NCBI GenBank assembly: GCA_026709625.1
Contig: JAPOSR010000002.1
Coordinates: 26,838-90,837 of the forward strand
DNA from: Chloroflexota bacterium
GTDB taxonomy: Bacteria > Chloroflexota > Anaerolineae > Aggregatilineales > Phototrophicaceae
DNA: 64,000 nt
Direction: 5' to 3'
Shown: positions 8,006 through 16,180 of the stretch, in pieces
Position numbering within the stretch: position 1 is the first letter of the stretch
How the letters are laid out: every line of letters starts with the position of its first letter
Notes under the pieces: generated by a model
What the model was told of the DNA's origin: nothing
Databases searched by the model: none
What the model saw: only the letters and a program-made list of their open reading frames with translations
Translations under genes and position numbers: made by a program

Positions 8006-8137
8006 GCAGCCGGTTCATCGCATATCACTTGTCGCGCCACCGCTGCCAAGTATTCAAACGGCAAGCTACAAACAGGGGAGCAAGCTATTGACGAAATCGC
8101 TCCTGAATATAATGAGCTTTGGGATATGCAAGGATGA
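8006..8137 (+). pseudogene. 3' end of an unidentified ORF overlapping the methylase start
   Basis: Following a TAG at 8003-8005, a frame without a plausible start codon encodes about 43 residues with protein-like composition, ending AKYSNGKLQTGEQAIDEIAP then EYNELWDMQG. Its TGA (8135-8137) overlaps the ATG of the C5 methylase (ATGA), the arrangement typical of translational coupling. It may be the tail of a truncated upstream partner of the restriction-modification operon, possibly a control protein, but no family is recognised. The rest of the 7716-8133 gap is repeat R2 plus unassigned sequence. Confidence 0.4.
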
Positions 8138-9120
8138 CGACCGCCATAGAATTCTTTGCTGGCATGGGGCTGATGCGGGCTGGTCTTGAACAAGCCGGCC
8201 TAGAAACAGTCTTTGCCAACGATATCGACAAGACCAAAGCAACGCTCTATGCCGACAACTGGGGCGAGAAAGAGTTGCGCGTCGGCGATATCCGCGACCT
8301 GAATGGCGCCGACATTCCTGAAGCGGATTTGGCTACCGCGTCTTTTCCATGCACCGATATGTCGCTCGCTGGCAAGTATAAGGGGCTGAAGGGCGCTCAA
8401 TCTGGGCTGGTCTTGGACTTCCTGCGCATTCTTGACGAAATGGGGGAGCGAGCCCCGCGAACTTTGATGATTGAAAATGTCATGGGTTTCCTGACAGCGA
8501 ATGGCGGCAAAGATTGGGAGACAGTCGTAGGCGGCATGCAAAAACTTGGCTACGCGACTGAACATATCGTTGTCAATGCCAAAGCATTTGTGCCGCAGAG
8601 CCGCGCAAGGGTGTTTCTCTTTGGCAATAAAACGCCATTCTCACTACCAAAACCACCAGCGGCGCGCAGCGATGTCCGTTTGGCGGACGTCGCGGAAACG
8701 GAAGGCGACTGGTGGCCCCGCGAACGTGTTTCGGCATTTGTCGACACGCTGTCTCCCTTGCAATTTCGCCGCGTTTCAAACTACAGAAGCCGCATGTGGC
8801 CCGCATACTTCGGCGCGTTTCGACGCACACGAGGCGGTCGAGCCGTCTGGGAAGTGCGGGCGGATCAACTGGCGGGGGCTTTGCGCACGACGCGCGGCGG
8901 CTCGGCTAAGCAGGCGATCGTGCGAGCAGGCAGCGGAGAGCTTGCCGTTCGCTGGATGAATGTGAAGGAATATGCCCGACTGCAAGGCGCTGGTCATTTG
9001 CGCTATGATGCGGTAACGCCTTATCAGGCGATGTTCGCCTTGGGGGATGCCGTCTGTGTGCCCGTTATCGAATGGCTGGCTGTTCATTGCCTATTGCCAA
9101 TGATGAATCAAAATGACTAG
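8134..9120 (+). CDS. DNA (cytosine-5) methyltransferase, Eco29kI-like system
   Basis: A 328-residue C5 methylase with all key motifs: motif I FFAGMGLMRAGLEQAG (7-22), motif IV with the catalytic cysteine SFPCTDMSLAG (C73), motif VI MIENVMG (112-118), motif VIII QSRARVFLFG, and motif X FALGDAVCVPVIEWLA. It transfers a methyl group from SAM to cytosine C5 in the recognition site of its cognate nuclease. The ATG at 8134 overlaps the stop of the upstream fragment, and its own stop overlaps the nuclease start by 8 bp, so methylase and nuclease are co-translated. Codon use is more AT-rich than in the neighbouring genes, consistent with horizontal transfer. Confidence 0.92.
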   Translation: MTTAIEFFAGMGLMRAGLEQAGLETVFANDIDKTKATLYADNWGEKELRVGDIRDLNGADIPEADLATASFPCTDMSLAGKYKGLKGAQSGLVLDFLRILDEMGERAPRTLMIENVMGFLTANGGKDWETVVGGMQKLGYATEHIVVNAKAFVPQSRARVFLFGNKTPFSLPKPPAARSDVRLADVAETEGDWWPRERVSAFVDTLSPLQFRRVSNYRSRMWPAYFGAFRRTRGGRAVWEVRADQLAGALRTTRGGSAKQAIVRAGSGELAVRWMNVKEYARLQGAGHLRYDAVTPYQAMFALGDAVCVPVIEWLAVHCLLPMMNQND

Positions 9121-9754
9121 ACAGAAAGAGCCGCCAGAAGTTACAGCCCTGTATGAAGGCGTGACGAATGCGCTAAACGCGGACTATGGAGATGGGCGGC
9201 GCGTCGGGGATTGCCAACACGGAGTATATCTATTTTATGATTATGATGGCGAACCCATTTATGTTGGCCAATCTCGTGAAAGTTTGCGAGGTCGTATCCG
9301 CAGGCACTTAACTAACCAGCGAACAGATGCTGTTGCGATGAGCGTACTAGACCCGTTTGAAGTTGCCGAAATTGAGATGTGGCCCTTTTGGGAAATAAGT
9401 AGGCGCGATGCGCGCGAAATATTGAATCGAGCTGAGTGCACAATCTATCAGAAGGCACTCAAGGGATCGAAGTTTTCCGTTATTTTGAACGAGAAAGAAA
9501 TCAAAGCCGCAGAAGAGATTGATTTGCCAAAATCGATTCGCGTATCCGTGCTGCCCACCTCTCTGCGCAGGCAGCGCGAACACCCTGATATCCGCTTGGC
9601 GCGCCGGGCAAGGACAATCGCCAATTTGGCGCGTGTAATAAGCGAACGGAGCGTTCGCCCGGGTATTCGGCAGACGCTTTGGGCGCAGGCGCAAAGGCTG
9701 GAATACCTTGCGCGAACCAGGCTCGAAGAATTTGCGCGTGGCCACGAAGAATGA
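9113..9754 (+). CDS. GIY-YIG type II restriction endonuclease, Eco29kI-like
   Basis: A 213-residue protein whose N-terminal half is a GIY-YIG nuclease domain: G-V-Y at 37-39, Y-V-G at 50-52, R61 and H65 in the helix, E108 as metal-binding glutamate, and N126. Length, order of residues and pairing with a C5 methylase match the Eco29kI restriction endonuclease family, one of the few restriction enzymes built on this fold; Eco29kI cuts CCGCGG, but the specificity here is not proven. The C-terminal third is Arg-rich and probably binds DNA. The ATG overlaps the methylase stop; the TGA overlaps the start of the ABC permease (ATGA). Confidence 0.82.
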   Translation: MTRQKEPPEVTALYEGVTNALNADYGDGRRVGDCQHGVYLFYDYDGEPIYVGQSRESLRGRIRRHLTNQRTDAVAMSVLDPFEVAEIEMWPFWEISRRDAREILNRAECTIYQKALKGSKFSVILNEKEIKAAEEIDLPKSIRVSVLPTSLRRQREHPDIRLARRARTIANLARVISERSVRPGIRQTLWAQAQRLEYLARTRLEEFARGHEE

Positions 9755-10893
9755 GCCTCCGACCCCCCGCCCTCACGCGCCTCTTCTTCTTGCTGCTGCC
9801 CATCGGCATATCGCTGGCGGTGGCGGCGGCGCTGGTCATCGCGGTCGGGCGCGACCCGCTGGATGTTGTGGACGCGCTGTGGCAGGGCGCTTTCAAAGAC
9901 AGCCGCAAGCTGGGCGGCGTCTTCAATTTCTGGATTCCACTCAGTCTGGTGAGCATTGGGCTGGTGGTCACGTTTCGCGCTGGCTTATGGAATATCGGCG
10001 TGGAGGGCCAGATGATGATGGGCGCGCTGTTTGCCAGTTGGGGCGCGCAGTATCTGTTGCTGGATGAGCGTCTTGCGCCATTGCTGCATGTGTTGCTGCT
10101 GTGCCTGGCGGCGCTCGGCGGCATGGTTTGGGCTTGGCTGGTCGGCGCGCTGAAGATCCGCCTGGGCGTCAACGAGATCTTTGGCGGCGTCGCATTGAAC
10201 GCGCTGGTCAATGTCATCTCAATTTATCTTATATCCGGTCCCTGGCAGCCGCGTATCGGTGGCTCGGCGCAGGGCACAGCGCCATTCCCCAAGCCGGCGC
10301 TGCTGCCAGAGTTCGCGCCGACTTTTCCGGTCAACATTTTTATGATCGCGCTGGTGGCGGCGGCTTTTTTCATCATCTATGTCTTGCTCAACCACACGCG
10401 CTGGGGGCTGAATCTGAAGGCGGTGGGCAAAAATATGCGCTCGGCGCAGTTGCTGGGCGTGGCGACACAGCGCACATCCATGAGCGCCTTTCTGGTTTGC
10501 GGGGCGCTGGCGGGAGTGGCGGGCAGCTATCGCGTGCTCTTTACTTTTGACAACCTGCGGCCACTGGCTTCGGGCGGCATCGGCTTTTTGGGGCTGCTGG
10601 TGGTGCTGCTGCTGAGTATCCGCCTGCTGTGGGTGCCGCTGGTCGCCTTTGCTTTCGCCGCGATATTGACGGGCAGCACGCGCTTGCAGATTGCGCCGTC
10701 GCTAAAGCTGGACTCGTCGCTGGCTGGGGTGATGCAGGGCATGCTCGTTTTGTTTGTGATCCTCTTTCAGGGCCTGCGGGAGACGCTCTTCCCAGTACCG
10801 AACTCCAGCCCCTCCCCGCCGAGTCAAGGAGAGGAGTCGCCGAGGCAGCCGGGCAGGCTCCCGCCGGGTGACGGTGAAGCGGAGCAAAGTTAA
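9751..10893 (+). CDS. ABC transporter permease, nucleoside/BMP type (first subunit)
   Basis: A 380-residue permease of the branched-chain amino acid/nucleoside superfamily with about nine spans. Recognisable are GLVVTFRAGLWNIGVEGQMM, the sequence around the first coupling region in YufP/BmpD-like permeases, and LKIRLGVNEIFGGVALNALV. The partner permease follows at 11185 after repeat R3. Normally a lipoprotein and a double ATPase gene precede such permeases; here the restriction-modification pair does, overlapping by 4 bp. The last 30 residues, Pro/Ser/Gly/Glu-rich, do not look like family sequence and may stem from repeat-like DNA at 10800-10893. Confidence 0.85.
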   Translation: MSLRPPALTRLFFLLLPIGISLAVAAALVIAVGRDPLDVVDALWQGAFKDSRKLGGVFNFWIPLSLVSIGLVVTFRAGLWNIGVEGQMMMGALFASWGAQYLLLDERLAPLLHVLLLCLAALGGMVWAWLVGALKIRLGVNEIFGGVALNALVNVISIYLISGPWQPRIGGSAQGTAPFPKPALLPEFAPTFPVNIFMIALVAAAFFIIYVLLNHTRWGLNLKAVGKNMRSAQLLGVATQRTSMSAFLVCGALAGVAGSYRVLFTFDNLRPLASGGIGFLGLLVVLLLSIRLLWVPLVAFAFAAILTGSTRLQIAPSLKLDSSLAGVMQGMLVLFVILFQGLRETLFPVPNSSPSPPSQGEESPRQPGRLPPGDGEAEQS

Positions 10894-10924
10894 TTGTGTG
10901 GATTCTAGGCACGATGCGCAGGCA

Positions 10925-11091
10925 GGGAGTGGCGATTTTGGTGGGTACGCGTTGCTTTGCCCCTCCCCCAAAAAATGAGGAAGGGGCTACCATGCTGCGG
11001 AGGCGCTGGCAAACCCCCTTCCCTCGTTCTGGGGGCAAGGGGTCGGGGGGATGGGGGGCTTGGTTGCCATATCCACGCATTCACCACTCCC
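10925..11091 (-). repeat. Dispersed foldback element, copy R3 (complete, 8-bp direct repeat flanks)
   Basis: Inverted orientation relative to R1, R2, R4 and R5. It begins GGGAGTGGCGATTTTGG and ends CGCATTCACCACTCCC, so the termini are inverted repeats. CGCAGGCA (10917-10924) and CGCAGACA (11092-11099) flank it directly, a target-site duplication of 8 bp with one mismatch. It separates the two permease genes of one transporter. Confidence 0.88.
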
Positions 11092-11184
11092 CGCAGACAC
11101 GATATTGGCGCGGGCTGCGCTTCTTCTTCGCTGCCTCGGGGGGCCGAGGGAGTAGGCAGGCGTCTCTGCGGTGAATAAGACAAG

Positions 11185-12207
11185 ATGAACCCCGAACTTC
11201 TCAACACGCTCGGCAGCATCGTCGGCACAGCCACGCCACTGGTCATCGCCAGCCTGGGCGAGACGGTGACCGAGCGCGCCGGGGTGGTCAATCTGTCGCT
11301 GGATGGCAGCTTGACGCTGGCGGCGGTCTTGGGCTTTGCGGCGGCTTGGACTGCGCAAGAAGCGGGCGTGCTCGATGTGCCGGGGCAGATCGCGCTGGGC
11401 ATCGCAGTGGCTATGCTGGTCGGCGCGTTGATCGCCCTTCTAATTGGCTTTTCCAGCATCAAGCTGCGGCGCGACCAGGTGGCGGTCGGCTTTGTGCTGA
11501 CTCTGCTGGCGGCGGATCTGGCGCGGTTTTTGGGCGCAAACTTTACGCGCATACCCGGTCCACAGATTACGCGCTACGCTATCCCGGTCTTGTCCGACCT
11601 GCCTGTCATCGGTCCAATCTTCTTCCGCCAGAATCTGCTGGTGTATTTCAGCTATGCGCTGATGTTCGCGATCTGGTATTGGCTCTTTCGCACGGGCGGC
11701 GGCTTGACCCTGCGCGCTATCGGCGAACGACCCGAAGCGGCGTATGCCCGCGGCGCGCGCGTGCAGCGTCTGCGCTATTGGTATACGGCGCTGGGCGGGG
11801 CATTGGTCGGCTTGGCGGGGGCGGCGTATTCGCTGAATGTCAAGCCAGGCTGGAGCAGCCCGCCGGCTATGCAGGGCGATGGCTGGATCGCGCTGGCCAT
11901 CGTGATCTTCGGCGGCTGGCATCCGTTTCGCGTTGTGCTGGGCGCGTATCTCTTCGCGGCGCTGCGGGCTGTTTCCAGCAATATCCAGACAAACGGCTTG
12001 TTTATATTCGGCCAAGAAATCAGCTTTCCTTTTGTGCTGCTGAATACATTGCCCTGGCTGCTGATGATCGTCACGCTGCTGGTGGTGAGCAGCGGCTTGA
12101 CCGAGCGCCTGCTGCAATACATGCCACGCGCAGTCCGGCGGCGGCTGCGGGCATTCCTGCGCTCCGACCCGCCCAAGGCGCTGGGCATCCGCTTTGATAT
12201 AGACTGA
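11185..12207 (+). CDS. ABC transporter permease, nucleoside/BMP type (second subunit)
   Basis: A 340-residue permease of the same superfamily as 9751-10893 and similar to YufQ/BmpE. It starts with GTATPLVIASLGETVTERAG followed by VVNLSLDGSL, the N-terminal signature of this subunit, and has about nine spans, including LRAIGERPEAAYARGARVQR, the cytoplasmic loop that contacts the ATPase. It would form the heterodimeric channel with the first permease for import of nucleosides or related solutes. No ATPase or BMP lipoprotein gene is in the window. Nudix starts 8 nt after the stop. Confidence 0.87.
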   Translation: MNPELLNTLGSIVGTATPLVIASLGETVTERAGVVNLSLDGSLTLAAVLGFAAAWTAQEAGVLDVPGQIALGIAVAMLVGALIALLIGFSSIKLRRDQVAVGFVLTLLAADLARFLGANFTRIPGPQITRYAIPVLSDLPVIGPIFFRQNLLVYFSYALMFAIWYWLFRTGGGLTLRAIGERPEAAYARGARVQRLRYWYTALGGALVGLAGAAYSLNVKPGWSSPPAMQGDGWIALAIVIFGGWHPFRVVLGAYLFAALRAVSSNIQTNGLFIFGQEISFPFVLLNTLPWLLMIVTLLVVSSGLTERLLQYMPRAVRRRLRAFLRSDPPKALGIRFDID

Positions 12208-12215
12208 AGCGACCC

Positions 12216-12677
12216 ATGGGCAAGCGATCCAAACGCAAACAGCGAATCCGCCCATTGGCGCTGGGCATCTTTCGGCGCGGCGACCGGATTCTGCTGGCGC
12301 GCGGCTATGACCGGTCCAGCGGCGAAACATTTTATCGTCCCATCGGCGGCAAGATCGAATTTGGCGAACCTGGCGGGCAAGCTGTCGCGCGGGAAGTGAT
12401 GGAAGAGCTGGGCGCGGAGGTGACCAATATCGCCTATCTGGGCGCGCTGGAGAGCATCTTCGTCTATGAGGGCAGGCCCGGCCACGAAATCGTGTTGATC
12501 TTCACCGGCTGTTTGGCAGACGAGTCGCTGAACCGAGATGACGCCATTCTAATCGGCAAAGACGGTGATGAAGCGCTCTACGAAGCCAGTTGGCAGCGCC
12601 TGGATGCCTTTCGCAGCGAAGCTTCGCCGCCGCTGTATCCAACCGGGCTGCTGCAACTGATTGACGCCAGCGTCTAG
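12216..12677 (+). CDS. Nudix hydrolase
   Basis: A 153-residue protein with a complete Nudix box: GKIEFGE, seven residues, then REVMEELGAE (about residues 45-67), matching GX5EX7REUXEEXGU. These enzymes cleave nucleoside diphosphates linked to another moiety, using metals bound by the REXXEE glutamates. The basic start (MGKRSKRKQR) is unusual for the family and may be a nucleic-acid-binding or start artefact. It follows the permease gene by 8 nt, so is probably cotranscribed; clean-up of imported nucleotides is plausible but only contextual. Confidence 0.88.
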   Translation: MGKRSKRKQRIRPLALGIFRRGDRILLARGYDRSSGETFYRPIGGKIEFGEPGGQAVAREVMEELGAEVTNIAYLGALESIFVYEGRPGHEIVLIFTGCLADESLNRDDAILIGKDGDEALYEASWQRLDAFRSEASPPLYPTGLLQLIDASV

Positions 12678-12784
12678 CTGTCACAGGCTCTCCACGAGTC
12701 GCCGCGTGTAGACGCGCAGGGCAAGCAAGCCGCCCGTGAATCGCTGCTATACTATGCTTGCCGTCAATCAATGAGGCGAGGCAA

Positions 12785-13423
12785 ATGGACATTCATCTGC
12801 CGCTGCCGGCTGCCTTGCGACAACGGGTTCAATACGAAACGCATTTGTGGGCGCATATCGTTTCGATCATCATCAGCCCGCCGCTGGTTTGGACACTGTG
12901 GACGCTGGCGGTGACAGTGCCGCCGGCCAGCGACCGCGGCGCGGCTTTGCTCTTTGCCGGGCTCTTCGCGTTTTCGGTGTGCATCTTGCCGATGTGCTTC
13001 GTGGCTTATATGGTGCGCATTGGCAAGATCGGCGATATGCACATGCGCCAAAGCAACGAGCGGTATATTCCCTACTCCATCGCTATCGGGGCTGGCGCGC
13101 TGAATCTGCTGATTGCCCTGTATTTTGACGCCAGCCCGGTCATCGTGCTGGTGACGCTGGTCAGCATTATTGAACTGTCGATCATCTTGCTGGGGACTTT
13201 TTTCAGCCACATCAGCTTGCATGCCATGGCTCTTAGCAGCGTCGTCGCCGCCACAGCGATCGTGTATGGCGTGGGCGCGGCATTTGTCTATGTGCCGCTG
13301 CTGCTGCTGGTCATTCTGGCGCGGCTGGTGCTAAAGCGGCATACGCCAATACAGATTATGCAAGGCACGGTGATCGGTTTGCTGACCCCCCTGGCTGTAA
13401 TCGCAGCTGTGGGACTGCTTTAA
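12785..13423 (+). CDS. Membrane protein with PAP2-like features
   Basis: A 212-residue protein with about six membrane spans. A basic cytoplasmic loop (MHMRQSNERYIPY) precedes spans containing FFSHISLHAMALSS and RHTPIQIMQGTVIGL, which mirror the placement of the catalytic SGH and H motifs of phosphatidic acid phosphatase type 2 membrane enzymes, though the full RSXXSGH motif is not present. It may be a degenerate member. ATG 12785 has a GAGGCGAGG ribosome site; a TATACT -10 box lies at 12748-12753. It is followed by repeat R4. Confidence 0.6.
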   Translation: MDIHLPLPAALRQRVQYETHLWAHIVSIIISPPLVWTLWTLAVTVPPASDRGAALLFAGLFAFSVCILPMCFVAYMVRIGKIGDMHMRQSNERYIPYSIAIGAGALNLLIALYFDASPVIVLVTLVSIIELSIILLGTFFSHISLHAMALSSVVAATAIVYGVGAAFVYVPLLLLVILARLVLKRHTPIQIMQGTVIGLLTPLAVIAAVGLL

Positions 13424-13432
13424 TCTGGGGGC

Positions 13433-13616
13433 GGGAGTGGTGAATGCGTGGATATGGCAACCAAGCCCCCATCCCCGGCCCCTTGCCCCCAGAACGAGGC
13501 AAAGGGAGTTTTGCCTGCGCCTCCGCAGCATGGTAGCCCTTCCCTCGTTTTTTGGAGGAGGGGTTTGGGGTGGGGGGGGGGCAAAGCAGCGCGTACCCAC
13601 CAAAATCACCCCTCCC
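13433..13616 (+). repeat. Dispersed foldback element, copy R4 (complete, perfect 8-bp direct repeat)
   Basis: The best copy: 184 bp, starting GGGAGTGGTGAATGCGTGG and ending ACCAAAATCACCCCTCCC. The flanks are a perfect 8-bp duplication, CTGGGGGC at 13425-13432 and again at 13617-13624. This is direct evidence of transposition by the family. Confidence 0.92.
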
Positions 13617-13628
13617 CTGGGGGCTTTG

Positions 13629-14675
13629 CTAAGGAGTCCAGACTCGGGCTGTTTTATCCCAGGACCACGACAGGATGCGCGTTCCAGCGCTGTTCCAGGT
13701 TGCGCCGCGCACCAAGTTGTCATGTCGGAAGCGCTGCGCCTGTTCGTCCTGCCACAAATAGACATAAATGTGCGACCAGGACAGCACGCGGCTCTCGTCC
13801 GCGTTCCAACGCGCGCCGACCACCCAGTCTTCATGACGGAGCAGCTGCTGCCTCTGTCCCGTGTCCGCCGCCCAGATATGCACCGTATCATCGCCCGCCC
13901 AAGACATCACCCGCGACTCATCGCGCGACCAGATCGCCCGCTGGACGAAGCTGTTGTGCCGCGCGCCGCTGATGCGCCCACGCCCGACATGGACGCCATC
14001 CGACTCGTAGAGGTTGACAAGCCCGTCGCTGAACCAGGCGAGCACGCGCGTGTCATCGGCATTCCAAGCCAGCCCGCCCAGCAAGCCGCGATGGGGCGGC
14101 CGCGCCGCGGTCGCTTCGCCCGTTTGCAGATGCCAGCTGTAGACATCGCCCGCCTCTGACCAGGCGCGCGCCCGGTCTTCGCTTTCATTCCAAGCCGCGC
14201 CGCTTATCTGCGCTTCGACCGCGAAATCAGCGACCGTGCCGCCGTCCGCCAGCGAAAGGATTGCGCCCGCGCCAGTATCAGTAAAGACCAGCGCCTGCGT
14301 CCCCGCCTCGTTGCCTTCCAATGCGACCGGTTTGCCTGCCATCTGCCAGCTTTGCAGCGCCGCGCCCGTTGCCGCGTCGTTCAATCGCACCAGACCGCTT
14401 TCATCCGCCGACAAGATTGCGGAGCTGCCCAGCCAATGAGCATGCGTGAGCGGGCTTGACCCATGCTCTATGGTCAGTTGCAGCGCGCCATCGTCCGCAG
14501 ACCATATCTGCAGCAAGCCGGCTTCGCTAGCGGTGAGGATCTGGCTGTCATCGGCATTCCAGGCGGCATTGACCACGCCAGAACCGTGCATCAGCAGCAG
14601 GCCCGCCTGCTGATCTTGGGCGGTCGCGGTCGGCGCAAAGAGAGTTATCGCTAGCAAAACAAACAAAAGGCGCAT
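13629..14675 (-). CDS. Secreted WD40-repeat protein
   Basis: A 348-residue protein with a cleavable signal peptide (hydrophobic core LLFVLLAITLFAPTATA) followed by about seven WD40-type blades. Repeats show the pattern of a hydrophobic turn such as GARWNADESRVLSWS, GATWNSAGTRILSWS and RAIWSRDESRVMSWA, each followed by a VYLW or VHIW strand. The fold is a beta-propeller for protein binding at the cell surface or periplasm-equivalent; no enzymatic residues are evident. The C-terminus ends in the last W-D-K strand, so the propeller seems complete. It diverges from the sulfatase gene. Confidence 0.82.
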   Translation of the reverse strand: MRLLFVLLAITLFAPTATAQDQQAGLLLMHGSGVVNAAWNADDSQILTASEAGLLQIWSADDGALQLTIEHGSSPLTHAHWLGSSAILSADESGLVRLNDAATGAALQSWQMAGKPVALEGNEAGTQALVFTDTGAGAILSLADGGTVADFAVEAQISGAAWNESEDRARAWSEAGDVYSWHLQTGEATAARPPHRGLLGGLAWNADDTRVLAWFSDGLVNLYESDGVHVGRGRISGARHNSFVQRAIWSRDESRVMSWAGDDTVHIWAADTGQRQQLLRHEDWVVGARWNADESRVLSWSHIYVYLWQDEQAQRFRHDNLVRGATWNSAGTRILSWSWDKTARVWTP

Positions 14676-14765
14676 GGGTATCGAGTCCTTTTTTCTACGG
14701 TCGCCGCCAGCTTAGCACAAAATGCTTACAAACAGATGACAGGGCTGCCCCATTGCCACGGACAC

Positions 14766-14813
14766 TTGCGAGGCAGGCTGGGCGCGGGTAAGCTCCACCC
14801 GATGCCCAAATAG
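14766..14813 (+). promoter_or_regulatory. Promoter of the sulfatase operon with a three-codon leaderless start
   Basis: TTGCGA (14766-14771), a 17-nt spacer and TAAGCT (14789-14794) form a reasonable sigma-70 type promoter. Seven nucleotides later lies ATG CCC AAA TAG (14802-14813), and then the AGGAAAGA ribosome site for the sulfatase ATG at 14831. The tiny frame follows the same layout as the longer leaderless mini-ORFs but could be chance. Confidence 0.45.
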
Positions 14814-14830
14814 GAAAGATAGACGCGCAA

Positions 14831-16180
14831 ATGAGCCGACCCAACTTCTTATTTATCATCGCCGATGATCATCGTCACTCGGCGATCGGCGCGCTGGGCA
14901 GCGAAGCTGTGCGCACGCCAACCTTCGACCAGTTGCTGGCGGAGGGCACAGGCTTCACCCAGGCGCACATCATGGGCTCGACATCGGGCGCTGTGTGCAT
15001 GCCCAGCCGCGGCATGCTCATGTCGGGACGCCACCTTTTCGATACGCCCGATCCCCTGCCGGACGATGCGCCGCTGCTGCCGGAATTGCTGTGGGCGAAT
15101 GGGTATTCCACCTTTGCGACCGGCAAATGGCACAATCGGCGCGGCAGCTTTGCGCGCTGTTTTGCTGGTGGCGGCAAGATCTTCTTCGGCGGCATGTCCG
15201 ACCAGTATGCGGTGCCCGTGCAGGATTTCGACCCCAGCGGCGCGTATCCAGCTGCGGATAGTTTTGTCGCTGATGGATTTTCCACGACTATTTTTGCGGA
15301 AGAGATGATCCGCTTTTTGGATGCGCAGGCGAGCGCGGCGCAGCCTTTTTTCGCTTACATCAGTTTGACTTCTCCGCACGATCCGCGCACACCGCCAGCG
15401 CCCTATGACCAACTGTACGATCCGGCCGACATCGCGCTGCCGCCCAACTTTGCGCCAGAGCACCCTTTTGATATCGGCGTGCGCGATATTCGCGATGAAT
15501 TGCTGGCTGGCTATCCCCGCGGCGCCGACGAAATCCGCCAGCACATCGCCGATTATTATGGCATGATCTCGCATCAGGATATGGAAATCGGGCGCATCCT
15601 GGCGGCGCTCGATGCCAATGACCTGCGCGAAAACACCATCGTTGTTTACACGGCGGATCATGGCTTGGGCGTCGGGCAGCATGGTTTGATGGGCAAGCAG
15701 AATCTCTATGACCACAGTATGCGCATCCCGTTAATCATGCGCGGTCCGGGCATAGCGGCTGGGGCGCGCTGCGACGCCCGACTCTATCTGCACGATCTGT
15801 GTCCCACCTTGCTGGAGCGAGCGGGAGCGCCAACGCCAGCAGCATGCGCCGGACAGAGCATCAACGCCCTGTTGGACGGCAGCCGCGACAGCCACCGCGA
15901 TGTCATATTTTCGGCGTATCAAAGCCTGTTCGGGCACCCCGGCACAGCGCCGTATCAGCGCAGCGTCAAAGACCAGCGCCACAAGCTGATCCTGACGATG
16001 ACCGCCGGCGCAGAGACCTGGCAGCTCTTCGACCTGGATGCCGACCCTTGGGAGACGACTGATCGGATCGCCAGCGCCGACCATGCCGATATCGTGGCGC
16101 GGCTGAAAGAAACATTGCGTTTGCAACAGCAGCGGGTGAACGACCCGATCGCCGAGCAGAATCGGGAGACTCGACCATGA
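14831..16180 (+). CDS. Type I sulfatase
   Basis: A 449-residue alkaline-phosphatase superfamily sulfatase. It has the metal ligands DD at 12-13 (IIADDHRH), the C-x-P-S-R signature (CMPSRG, C56) whose cysteine is oxidised to formylglycine, GKWHN around residue 95, and the C-terminal TADHGLGVGQHGLMGKQNLY segment with Asp/His/Lys ligands. It hydrolyses sulfate esters; the substrate is not predictable, and no signal peptide is seen, so it may act in the cytoplasm. It overlaps the following amidase by 4 bp (ATGA), so a sulfated and amide-containing substrate may be processed in sequence. Confidence 0.92.
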   Translation: MSRPNFLFIIADDHRHSAIGALGSEAVRTPTFDQLLAEGTGFTQAHIMGSTSGAVCMPSRGMLMSGRHLFDTPDPLPDDAPLLPELLWANGYSTFATGKWHNRRGSFARCFAGGGKIFFGGMSDQYAVPVQDFDPSGAYPAADSFVADGFSTTIFAEEMIRFLDAQASAAQPFFAYISLTSPHDPRTPPAPYDQLYDPADIALPPNFAPEHPFDIGVRDIRDELLAGYPRGADEIRQHIADYYGMISHQDMEIGRILAALDANDLRENTIVVYTADHGLGVGQHGLMGKQNLYDHSMRIPLIMRGPGIAAGARCDARLYLHDLCPTLLERAGAPTPAACAGQSINALLDGSRDSHRDVIFSAYQSLFGHPGTAPYQRSVKDQRHKLILTMTAGAETWQLFDLDADPWETTDRIASADHADIVARLKETLRLQQQRVNDPIAEQNRETRP

